DNA of 64,000 nucleotides. It comes from Pseudoscardovia radai. Its GTDB lineage: Bacteria > Actinomycetota > Actinomycetes > Actinomycetales > Bifidobacteriaceae. Shown piece after piece: positions 27,436-35,596 of this stretch. Numbering within the stretch: position 1 is the first letter of the stretch; each line of letters begins with the position of its first letter. The stretch spans positions 1 through 64,000 of the forward strand of contig NZ_MWWR01000004.1 in assembly GCF_002259605.1 (NCBI RefSeq). The letters are read 5' to 3'. Below the pieces are notes generated by a model that did no database searches, had not been told where the DNA came from, and worked only from the letters and a program-made list of their open reading frames with translations. The position numbers were made by a program, and so were the translations under genes.

Positions 27436-30198
27436 TTACAAATCCAGCTGCCCCTGCACGCCGTGCTGGTGGCTTTCGGCATAGCGATGCGCATCCATCG
27501 CGAGGTCATCCCATGCGGACACCAGCGAGTTGAACTGCAGGGCGGCGTCGGTGTCGCCGCGCTTCTCCGCCTCGTGGTACATGCGGAAACCCAGCGCCTT
27601 GATGGCGTCGAGGCTGGGGAAACGTTGCGACACCTCGGCGAGTAGCGGCACTATGGCATCAGCGCCGCTCGTGGCATACACGCCGGTCAGGCGCACCACG
27701 GCCTCCCACAGATCAGTGTGCGAGTCCTTGGCCGGGTTCCATTCGCCGCTGAGCTCGCTTGGTGTGAGCAGGCGCGCCGTGCCGCCGACTGCTTCAAAAA
27801 TGCCATCATCCACCAAGGCGCCCGGCGTGGTGCCGCACGCCATCGAGAGCTGGTCGGCGAGGCCGGACTGCTGGCCGGACCATCCGTAGCTCTGATACCA
27901 CTTGATGGCGAAGCGCGTGGCGGGATCATAGTCGTCGCCGTCCTCGCCGAGGGTTTCGTCGATGATGCGGTTGATGATTTCAAGCGCCTGGCGCACATCC
28001 ACGTCGCTGCCGTCGGCTTCCACAATGCGCGAGTAGCGCGAGTACACGCTGATGCCGGGGCCGATGGCGGCCTGGTTGAGGTCCACCGGCTCGATGCCGC
28101 TCGTCATCAGTGTGCGCAGCTCCTCGCTGAGCTCGCGGCGCAGCGTGGAGATGAATTCGCGCATGGTGACGCGCGGTGCGTCGTCGGGGCGCGGACGGCA
28201 GGCGAGCACAATGGAGGAAGCGAGGGCGTTGGTGCCGCTGGCGAGCATACGATTGGACAGCTCGGAGCGCACCGGCCAGGTGGCGGTAATCTGCCACCCG
28301 GCGTTGATGAGGCCTTCGAGCAGCGCATACCAGCCTGTGGAGACGCCGTCGGAGCCATGCTGCTTGTAGGCGTAGTAGACGGTCATGGGCACATCGGTGC
28401 GCGCCGTGCCGCGGATGCGGTCAAATACCGCGTCGAAACCGTCCACGAAGAACTGCTCCGCGCCGTCTTTGCCGCCGTGTCGGTACGGGTTTGCCACGAG
28501 CTCCTGCGCCTTGGGCGTGAGCATGGTGGCCGTGACCGAGGGCAGCACATCATGCAGCATGGGCCGCAGCCACACATAGAAGTAATCCGACAGGTCGGAG
28601 TAACCGATATTGTCGTAATACGGCGGATCGGTGGAAATCACCACATTCGTGTAGTCGCGTGTCATGGCATCGGCTTGCATGGCTTCGCTATGAGGATGGG
28701 CTGGCACATTTTCGATTGCCTCAGCGACGAGATCCACTTGGCCGAGGAAATTGCCTGTCGAAGAGCAAAACGGATTCGCCTCAGCGAAATCCCATGTCAT
28801 GGGAATCGCTTGTCGTGCGAATACATTTCGAATCGTGCTTCGACTCGAATCCCAGCCACTGATACTCGAGCAGCGATCTGTCTGTCGGCTGACGGCGAGG
28901 GCGAGATACACGGCAATGGCGTCGGCGTAAGCCTGGGCTCCGTCCCCGCCGTTGTCGAGGCGTTCGCCGTCGGACATGCCTGCGGCGCGGGCATCGGCGA
29001 GCACGCGCTCCCGCACATGCGCCACCATCTGCGACAAGGTAGTCAAAGCCGTGAGCTGCCGATTGGTAAAGAGGTCAGAGAACTGAGTCAGACCATATGA
29101 AGGCGTCCACAAATTCTTAGGATCATTTGCCAAGGGGTAGTCAGGCACTTCATCGGGAACAGGAGCGTTCGAGGCAAGACGCTCCTGGAATTCACTAGGA
29201 GAGAGATAGAGACGTTGTCTGTCGCCTTCGGCGACAATAGCCAGAAGCTGAGCACCCAGACGATTCGCTTTTCCCTCGGCTTTGATGTAATCGGAGGATA
29301 TCGGAGTGCCGTCCACCACGGAAAAGGCATTGCCTCGTTTGAGCATGGTCCCGTCATCTCCCGTCGGCCCATCCGCGGAATGCTGAACCTCATAGCTGAT
29401 CGACCCGTCATCGTGCACGATGGGTTTGATCCATGCCTCGTGGCCCTTCTTCTTGCTCAGCCACCACGAGCGCACGAGCGGCACAGGCACTTGGTTTGCA
29501 GGATTGGGGTTGGTGACGGTGCGCGCCCAGATCCATGCGATGACCGTGCGTTCCTTACCGTCGTCGTCAACCACGGTTGGGTAGAGGCCTTTGAGCTTGT
29601 CATACGCGGTGTCGCGCAGCCACTTGCCGTAATAACGGATGTCGTCAGCCAAGCCGCCTGCGCCGTCTGATGTGCGCACGCCTTCCGTGGGGTGCACGGA
29701 GGGGTGGCCGCAGAAGCGCGACGGGATCTCGATCAGCGCCTTGTTGATGATGACAGCCAGCGGGTTGAGGTCCGAGGCGTGTGCCTCGCATCCCAGGCGC
29801 TGCGCTTCGAGCGGAATGGCGCCGCCACCGGCGAAAGGATCAAGCACGGCGGGCTCCACACCATCGTTGGAGTCAAGAATCGCCTGCCGCGCCTCACGGT
29901 ACAGTTCGGCATCGTGGATGTTGTCCCATGAGGCGAGGCGTTTCATGATGTCATGCAGCCGGGTGCGCTCGCTGCGCTGGTCTTCCTCGGTGGGGAAGAG
30001 GTCGGGGCGGCCGGACGGGTCGTCCACCAGCTGAGCGAACAGGATGGTGCGAGTGGTGGCGAGCGGTCGCCGCGCCCAATACAGGTGCAGTGTGGACGGC
30101 AGACCGTGGCGCAGGGATTTCTCCCGCACGGATTCGGCGTTGATATCCGTCAGCGGAATGCTGGTCTCAATGAGTTTCTTTCGGGGGGGGGTCGTCAT
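27436..30198 (-). CDS. DUF1156 DNA methyltransferase with a poly-C tract at codons 3-5
   Basis: The product is 920 aa. It opens with a DUF1156 segment (KKLIETSIPLTDINAESVREKSLRHGLPSTLHLYWARR in two parts). Motif I is VLDPFAGGGAIPLEAQRLG (about 117-135) followed by ASDLNPLAV, and motif IV is DPPYYDNIGYSDLSDYF (about 522-538). DPPY indicates an amino-methyltransferase (N6-adenine or N4-cytosine). It should mark host DNA for the helicase and ATPase partners. Nine consecutive C in codons 3-5 and flanking bases (30183-30191 on the plus strand) make the frame prone to slippage. The start is supported by AAGAAGGG upstream. A strong terminator lies upstream at 30401-30437, so this gene must have its own promoter in the 200-bp gap. 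Confidence 0.9.
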   Translation of the reverse strand: MTTPPRKKLIETSIPLTDINAESVREKSLRHGLPSTLHLYWARRPLATTRTILFAQLVDDPSGRPDLFPTEEDQRSERTRLHDIMKRLASWDNIHDAELYREARQAILDSNDGVEPAVLDPFAGGGAIPLEAQRLGCEAHASDLNPLAVIINKALIEIPSRFCGHPSVHPTEGVRTSDGAGGLADDIRYYGKWLRDTAYDKLKGLYPTVVDDDGKERTVIAWIWARTVTNPNPANQVPVPLVRSWWLSKKKGHEAWIKPIVHDDGSISYEVQHSADGPTGDDGTMLKRGNAFSVVDGTPISSDYIKAEGKANRLGAQLLAIVAEGDRQRLYLSPSEFQERLASNAPVPDEVPDYPLANDPKNLWTPSYGLTQFSDLFTNRQLTALTTLSQMVAHVRERVLADARAAGMSDGERLDNGGDGAQAYADAIAVYLALAVSRQTDRCSSISGWDSSRSTIRNVFARQAIPMTWDFAEANPFCSSTGNFLGQVDLVAEAIENVPAHPHSEAMQADAMTRDYTNVVISTDPPYYDNIGYSDLSDYFYVWLRPMLHDVLPSVTATMLTPKAQELVANPYRHGGKDGAEQFFVDGFDAVFDRIRGTARTDVPMTVYYAYKQHGSDGVSTGWYALLEGLINAGWQITATWPVRSELSNRMLASGTNALASSIVLACRPRPDDAPRVTMREFISTLRRELSEELRTLMTSGIEPVDLNQAAIGPGISVYSRYSRIVEADGSDVDVRQALEIINRIIDETLGEDGDDYDPATRFAIKWYQSYGWSGQQSGLADQLSMACGTTPGALVDDGIFEAVGGTARLLTPSELSGEWNPAKDSHTDLWEAVVRLTGVYATSGADAIVPLLAEVSQRFPSLDAIKALGFRMYHEAEKRGDTDAALQFNSLVSAWDDLAMDAHRYAESHQHGVQGQLDL

Positions 30199-30400
30199 AT
30201 CGTTCCCTTCTTAGCTGTTGCCTCTAGTGTATGCGCGATGAACACCAGTGTGTCGGAGGCTGTGAACTGTGTTGCAACGTCATGATTTTCGCTTGAAAGT
30301 TTCAGCCGGAGCGGAAGGGAAGTACGCGATATATGGAAGAGAATTTTCGAGTGGTATTCATGTAGCGGAAATCCGCCGATGGCGTGACGTGTTCCCGCCG

Positions 30401-30437
30401 CGGGGCCGGGTATGACGGAGGACGATACCTGGCCCCG
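30401..30437 (-). terminator. Terminator between the small gene and the methyltransferase
   Basis: Arms CGGGGCCGGGTAT and ATACCTGGCCCCG pair over 13 bp with one wobble and an 11-nt loop. It lies 42 bp past the stop of the 166-aa gene. The rest of 30199-30400 holds no gene; it should contain the promoter for the methyltransferase, but I could not pick one out. Confidence 0.7.
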
Positions 30438-30478
30438 TGTGTTGCTATGGAGTGGCGGGTGGTGATGTCGTCGTAGCT

Positions 30479-30979
30479 TCAGAACAGTGGGTTCTGCTCT
30501 TCATGAATCCGACATGAAGCGGCGGCGGCCTTTTCTTGTTGGAATATGTTCCATTCGCGAGGAGAAAGCAGCTCTCGTCGCAGATACCGATCGCGATCGG
30601 AATCGTTGCAATAGCCGAAAATCGCCATCTGCAGCATCTCCCGCACATGATATGTGTCCTCGTCCGGAATCAGCCTGTCGCAGGTCTCGACCAGAGCCTG
30701 GACCAGTCGCGAATCTTGGGATCTGGCGAGTATTTTGTCGAACAACTCGCTCAGCCATTCGAATTGCTCGCGGGTGCAATCCGTTTCGAGCCACTCGACG
30801 GTGCCGCTGATGTCTTCGGTGAGAAACGTGGCCAGCTGTGTTCGCCATGTTTCCAATGCCTCGTCATCTTCATCGTCGATATTGTCACGCTGGGCAATGA
30901 TGTGATGCAGTGTGCTGTAATTCAATGAGTACTTAGGCGTTTTCAAGTTTGTGCCTACATCAGAACGGGTCGGAGCCAT
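30479..30979 (-). CDS. Small acidic protein of unknown function between helicase and methyltransferase
   Basis: From the ATG at 30979 the product is 166 aa and overlaps the helicase stop by 20 bp; an ATG at 31012 would add 11 residues but has no SD. The sequence is predicted helical and acidic (TLHHIIAQRDNIDDEDDEALETWRTQ, in two parts; LIPDEDTYHVREMLQMAIFGY), with no signal peptide, transmembrane segment or known catalytic motif. Overlap with the helicase implies coupled expression. I do not recognise it. An accessory or regulatory subunit of the defence cluster is the simplest guess from position. Confidence 0.65.
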   Translation of the reverse strand: MAPTRSDVGTNLKTPKYSLNYSTLHHIIAQRDNIDDEDDEALETWRTQLATFLTEDISGTVEWLETDCTREQFEWLSELFDKILARSQDSRLVQALVETCDRLIPDEDTYHVREMLQMAIFGYCNDSDRDRYLRRELLSPREWNIFQQEKAAAASCRIHEEQNPLF

Positions 30980-33900
30980 TGTTCCAGTGCTTGCTGAAGT
31001 ATATTTTGGCATCCACTATTGTTTCGTCGGGAACAATCCGGTCGAAGGCATGGGCCACGTATCTGATCTTGTCATGCTCGGGGCCGTCAGGGCTGATGAG
31101 CGCCAGGGCCAGACGGTGGTGGTCGCCTTGGGTTTTGGCCATCATGATCTCGCTCGGAGTTGCGAAGAAGTAATCGCGGCCGGGCAGGTCGATTTTGCTC
31201 TTGACTTCGATGATGATCTTCGTGCCGTGAGCATCGTAGGATTCGATGTCGTAGCCCTTGTTGTTGTGGGGCATCTTGTGGGGCTCGCGCCCAAGGCGGC
31301 GCTCGGCCTCCATCGTGAGCTCCATGCCGCGGTGGTCCACTTCCTCGGTCTCCTTCGCCATATGCGCAGGCAGCTGCTCGTCGCCTTCATCCGCCGCATC
31401 ATTGCCCTCGCCATCGTGCGCCAGCAGCGACGCGGGAATAACCAGCGCCAGACCGTGGAGCCGCACCGGGCTGACATGCAGATGGTCCGGCCCCGCCAGC
31501 GCCGCCTTGCGCTCCTTGAGGCGGGCATCCATCTCCTCGGCGCGCTTGTATGCGGCGGCGGATGACATCGGCTGCTTCTTGCCGGGTTGGGTGCGCTCGC
31601 TTTCCTGAATGCGAAGATACTCACCCCACCAGTAGTTGCTTTCGCTATCCAAGCGCTGCTTCACGCGCTCCCACACATGGGCCCGCTCCGCATCATGCGC
31701 CGCCTGCAGTTGCGTCACGCGCTTCGCCGTGCACGTGGCATACACGTAGTCGCACAGCTCCTGCGAATGGTCGATTGTGAACCATTCGCAGGCCCGGATG
31801 GCGTCGATCTGCCTTCGCTCGGCGTCGGTGGGGGCACGAAAATCGGCGTAGGGCGGCACGGCGAGCGTCTGCATGTCGCCGTTATCCTCCACTTGCAGGT
31901 AGTCGAACTGCCGCGCGATCACCTCGCTGTCGCCCTTATGGCGCGGGCCCAGGGCCGAGGCGCTGATATCCTGGCTGGCCGCGGTTACGATGGCGGGGCG
32001 CTCGTTCTGGCTATCCGTGTCATCCACGAAAATCGTGCCCTTGGCGAGCTCGCCGGCGTATTTGCGGAGCACCACCGCGATCACCGCGTTCAGAATCGGG
32101 GTGCCCGGCGTGACGAGCAGCGCCTTGGTCTGGTTCCTCGCATCGTCCACATGCGCCGGGTCGAAGGTCACGCGCTCGTAGCGGTTCGCCAGCGGACGGT
32201 GCCTGTTCAGCTGCTCCGCCGCGCGCAGCACCTCCTGCGGCATGCGCAGAATCTCCCACCGGCCGGTTTCGCGCCTGGAGATGGAGCCGCCGAGGTCGAG
32301 AATCGCCTCCACGAAGAAAGCCTCGATATAGCCGGGCTGCAGTTTGCGCTCGCGGTGCTGCTCCATGCGCCGGCGCTCGGCGTCCACGTCCGCGCCGGTC
32401 AGGTGGAGGAAGGATTCGCGGTCCACCGATTCCTCCTGCTTGAGCTTCTGCAGGCCGTCGGTGACGCCCGCGTCGATGACCGTGTCGAGCCACTGCTGCG
32501 CCTCGGGGCTGTCTCCGCGCTGGATCGCCTGCACCATGAGGTCGCTCAGCGAGCGCCCTTCGAAAGCCTTGCTGTCTCCCAACACGTTGAACAGGCGGCC
32601 GTTGTAGGCCTTGTCCATCGTGCCGATCTTGCTTAGCAGACGCGTGTAGACATCGCCTTCGCGCGTGTGTGCCGCCACCATGTTCCACAGGAAGCACATA
32701 CGCTTCTGCCCGATGCGGTGGATGCGGCCGAAGCGTTGTTCGATGCGGTTAGGGTTCCACGGCAGGTCGTAGTTCACCATGAGGTCGGCGCGCTGCAGGT
32801 TGAGGCCTTCGCCCGCAGCGTCGGTGGCGACGAGGATGCGGCATTCAGGGTTGTTGATGAAGCGCTCCTGCACTGTCTTGCGCTGGTCGCGGCTGAGGCC
32901 GCCGTGGATTGTGCACACGGCCTCGGGCCTGCCCAGTAGGTTGGCGATGTTGCGCTCGAGGTAGTTCAGGGTGTCGCGGTGCTCGGTGAACACGATCATC
33001 TTGTGCGGCATGTCGGATGTGCCGGTGTCGAGGATGTGCTCCTGCAGGATGTCGCTTAGCTGACGCCATTTCGTGTCGTTGCCCGAGTCGCGCAGGGTGC
33101 GGGCCTGGCTGACGAGAATGTTGAGCGTGGCCACTTCCGCCTTGAGTTCCTCGCGGGTGCGGGCGGCGGTGGCGGAATCCACGATGGCGTCGGCGCCGTT
33201 CTCGAAGACGCCCTGCGAGTCCTCGCTGGCCTCGTCCCAGGCATCGTCGTAATCGTTGAGATCGGAGAAATCGTCGAAATTCGGGGCGGAGGTGCTGCCG
33301 GGCGCGGAGCCGTTGCCGGAGGGCGCGGCCAGCAGGCGTGCGATATCGTGGGGATTCCTGTCGATGGCCTCGAGCAGCATCTGCAGCCTGTCGCGGCGGC
33401 GCACAAGCGAGCGGTAGATTGCCTCGGGGCTCGACGCAAGCCGGCGCTGCAGCACCGTGAGCGCGAAGCCGATGCTGTTGCCGCGGCGCTTGTCGGTCGA
33501 CATGATGCTCTGGGCCTTGTTCATGCCGCTGCGCACGTAGTCGGTGACCGCCCGGTACAGGCTCGCCTCGTCGGGCGAAAGCGGGTAGCGCACGGTTTCC
33601 GCGCGGCGCTCGGGGAAGAGGTGATGGCCGTCGAAGTCGAGCATCTCCTCCTTGACCATGCGGCGCATGACGTCCTTGGTGTCGATGTGCTGGTGGTTGT
33701 GCTGGCCGCGCGGCTGGCCGGCGAAGCGGTCTTTGTCGAGCAGGGTCAGGAACAGCTGGAAGTCGGCCTCGTTGCCGGAATGCGGCGTGGCCGTCATGAG
33801 CAGCAGGTTCTCCGAAGTCTGCGACAGCGTCTGGCCGAGTGCAAAGCGCCGCGTGCGGTCCATCTCGTCGTAGGCGTTGCGGTAGTGGGCGCTCATGCGG

Positions 33901-34628
33901 TGCGCCTCGTCCACCACCGCGATGTCCCAGCGCACGTCCGGGTCGCGGAGCATGGCGCTGAATTCGTCGTTGCGCGCCACCTGGTCCATGCGCACGATGA
34001 GTAGGCGCGCCTCGCGGAACGGATTGCCCGACGGCGACGCGGCCACCATGGCGGGGGAGAAGATGTCGAAATCCAGCGAGAACTTCGACTGCATCTCGTC
34101 CTGCCACTGCTCGGCCAGGCCGCCCGGGCACACGATGATCACTCTCTCGGCGGCGGACCTCAGCAGCATCTCGCGGATGTACAGGCCGGCCATGATGGTT
34201 TTGCCGGCGCCCGGGTCGTCGGCGAGCAAGAAGCGCAGCGGCACCTTGGGCAGCATGTCTTCGTAGACCGCGCGGATCTGGTGGGGCAGCGGCGCAATAC
34301 TCGAGGAGTAGACCGCGCTCATGGGGTCGTAGGCCGCGGCGTTGCGGATGCGCAAGGCTTCGGACGCCAGGCGGAACGCGGTGGGGTCGCCGTCGAAGGC
34401 GGGTGCTGCGTTGGCTTTGCGCACGATGTGCAGGTCGGCGAGCCGGGCGGCGGTGAGAAGCTCCGAGCCGAGCTTGCCGTCGGGGTCGGTGTAGATGACG
34501 GTTGCGGTGGCGGGGGCGGGCGTGGGGGCCGGTTGCACAACCACGATTTTCACCACTCGGCCCGGAACGATGCCCTCGACCTCGGTGTCTTTCTGCAGAT
34601 CGTCGAATGTCAGCGTGTGTTCGGCCAT
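30960..34628 (-). CDS. SNF2/DEAH helicase with C-terminal DUF3883 nuclease-like domain (DrmD/Hma-like)
   Basis: The product is 1222 aa. Helicase motif I is DDPGAGKTIMAGLYIREML (about 135-153), motif II VVDEAHRMSAH (about 237-247), motif III LLMTATPHSGNE. The C-terminal RecA domain carries IHGGLSRDQRK, VATDAAGEGLNLQRADLM and RIEQRFGRIHRIGQ (motif VI). An acidic/Asn linker lies near 440-480. The last ~110 residues form a DUF3883-like domain: GYDIESYD...IIIEVKSK is a PD-(D/E)xK-type core. Helicases of this kind are the drmD subunit of class 1 DISARM and the helicase of Hma loci. No DrmA, DrmB or DrmC is present here, which favours Hma. The start is supported by GGGGG six bases upstream. Confidence 0.88.
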   Translation of the reverse strand: MAEHTLTFDDLQKDTEVEGIVPGRVVKIVVVQPAPTPAPATATVIYTDPDGKLGSELLTAARLADLHIVRKANAAPAFDGDPTAFRLASEALRIRNAAAYDPMSAVYSSSIAPLPHQIRAVYEDMLPKVPLRFLLADDPGAGKTIMAGLYIREMLLRSAAERVIIVCPGGLAEQWQDEMQSKFSLDFDIFSPAMVAASPSGNPFREARLLIVRMDQVARNDEFSAMLRDPDVRWDIAVVDEAHRMSAHYRNAYDEMDRTRRFALGQTLSQTSENLLLMTATPHSGNEADFQLFLTLLDKDRFAGQPRGQHNHQHIDTKDVMRRMVKEEMLDFDGHHLFPERRAETVRYPLSPDEASLYRAVTDYVRSGMNKAQSIMSTDKRRGNSIGFALTVLQRRLASSPEAIYRSLVRRRDRLQMLLEAIDRNPHDIARLLAAPSGNGSAPGSTSAPNFDDFSDLNDYDDAWDEASEDSQGVFENGADAIVDSATAARTREELKAEVATLNILVSQARTLRDSGNDTKWRQLSDILQEHILDTGTSDMPHKMIVFTEHRDTLNYLERNIANLLGRPEAVCTIHGGLSRDQRKTVQERFINNPECRILVATDAAGEGLNLQRADLMVNYDLPWNPNRIEQRFGRIHRIGQKRMCFLWNMVAAHTREGDVYTRLLSKIGTMDKAYNGRLFNVLGDSKAFEGRSLSDLMVQAIQRGDSPEAQQWLDTVIDAGVTDGLQKLKQEESVDRESFLHLTGADVDAERRRMEQHRERKLQPGYIEAFFVEAILDLGGSISRRETGRWEILRMPQEVLRAAEQLNRHRPLANRYERVTFDPAHVDDARNQTKALLVTPGTPILNAVIAVVLRKYAGELAKGTIFVDDTDSQNERPAIVTAASQDISASALGPRHKGDSEVIARQFDYLQVEDNGDMQTLAVPPYADFRAPTDAERRQIDAIRACEWFTIDHSQELCDYVYATCTAKRVTQLQAAHDAERAHVWERVKQRLDSESNYWWGEYLRIQESERTQPGKKQPMSSAAAYKRAEEMDARLKERKAALAGPDHLHVSPVRLHGLALVIPASLLAHDGEGNDAADEGDEQLPAHMAKETEEVDHRGMELTMEAERRLGREPHKMPHNNKGYDIESYDAHGTKIIIEVKSKIDLPGRDYFFATPSEIMMAKTQGDHHRLALALISPDGPEHDKIRYVAHAFDRIVPDETIVDAKIYFSKHWNNGSDPF

Positions 34629-34638
34629 CGATACCCCC

Positions 34639-34668
34639 TATATATCTTGAACTCATCACGCCTTGTAA
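34639..34668 (-). promoter_or_regulatory. Candidate promoter of the helicase operon
   Basis: On the minus strand TTACAA (34668-34663) and TATATA (34644-34639) are spaced by 18 bp, about 11 bp before the start codon. Upstream, a 16-bp direct repeat (AATCGTGATGCCGTGC) occurs twice in tandem at about 34667-34698 and could bind a regulator; that part is inference. Confidence 0.45.
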
Positions 34669-34857
34669 TCGTGATGCCGTGCAATCGTGATGCCGTGCGT
34701 TGGTGCGTGCCTTGCGCGTGTTCCGCGCCCCGCGCGACCATGCGCGGAACGGCGCGTCATACGTTGCGTGTCGCACCACTGTGATGGATTCTACCCCCGC
34801 CTTCCTCCGCGTGTCGCACCATCGAATCGTGCCCCTGGTCCGTAGCGAAGCGCCCTT

Positions 34858-35519
34858 GGTCCGCAACCCATCACATTGTTCTTGGGGGGGGTGTTCTTGG
34901 GGGGAAGTGACGATGGCTCGGTCCCGCTTTGCATCAACGGTGCCTCTCGCTGGTCGCGGCAGTGCCAGTGAGAGGCACCGTTGGGCTTGCGGGATGCCGG
35001 ACGGGTGGAAATCGGTCCGTAACCCATCACATCGTTCTCGTTTCCGCAACAATGTGATGGCTTGCGGACATTTTCGGACGATTTCGGGCGGGAAAATCGT
35101 GTTTTGTGTCCGTAACCCATCACATTGTTAGGGAATGCGCAACAGTGTGATAGGTTGCGGACACGGTGCGGACACGGTGCGGACGCCGCGAAGCGGTGAA
35201 TCGGGTGCCCGATGCGGGTGTTCGATATGCCGCGGAGGGGTAATTCGCGGTTTGTGGGGTCGTTTTCGAGGGAGTGCCCGAGTAGAGAGCGTCCGGGAAC
35301 GTTGCAATTGCGTCGTCGGTTTGCCGTCCGGGACCCCACAAACCGCGCAATAGGTGTTCGATGCCCCGTTTGCGGCAGAGGCGTGGCGGCCGGACCGGCC
35401 TCGTGTCCGAAACCCATCACATTGTTGGAGAATTCGCAACAATGTGATGGCTTGCGGACATTTTCGGACGATTTTGGGCGGGAAAATCGTGTTTTGTGTC
35501 CGTAACCCATCACATTGTT
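34858..35519. repeat. Modular palindromic repeat locus F (hairpin + short-long-short)
   Basis: This is the most complete locus. End 34858-34880, G-rich linker (runs of 7 and 6 G), one 51-bp hairpin 34934-34984, tail, end 35014-35036, short unit 35048-35129, long unit 35141-35426 (stem 35246-35261/35332-35347), short unit 35438-35519. The spacers at 35037-35047, 35130-35140 and 35427-35437 are 11 bp each. All three interior types are present at one site. The left part is the mirror image of locus G. No coding gene is seen in the 968-bp gap apart from a promoter beside the helicase. Confidence 0.92.
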
Positions 35520-35538
35520 GGTGGGGAGAGAGGAATTG

Positions 35539-35587
35539 GTGGGGAGGTCACGCGGGCGCCCGCGCCGCGCCCGCGTGACCTCCCCAC
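35539..35587 (-). terminator. Strong hairpin after the ABC exporter operon
   Basis: A 20-bp perfect stem (35539-35558 with 35568-35587; GGAGGTCACGCGGGCG arm) with a 9-nt loop begins 10 bp after the ABC gene stop. There is no clear U-tract. Confidence 0.7.
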
Positions 35588-35596
35588 ACCCGCGCC

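Noticed and set aside
30960-34628. Class 1 DISARM system based on the DrmD-like helicase
   Set aside because: No DrmA, DrmB or DrmC homologue is encoded nearby, and the DUF499/DUF1156 partners fit an Hma-like cluster better.
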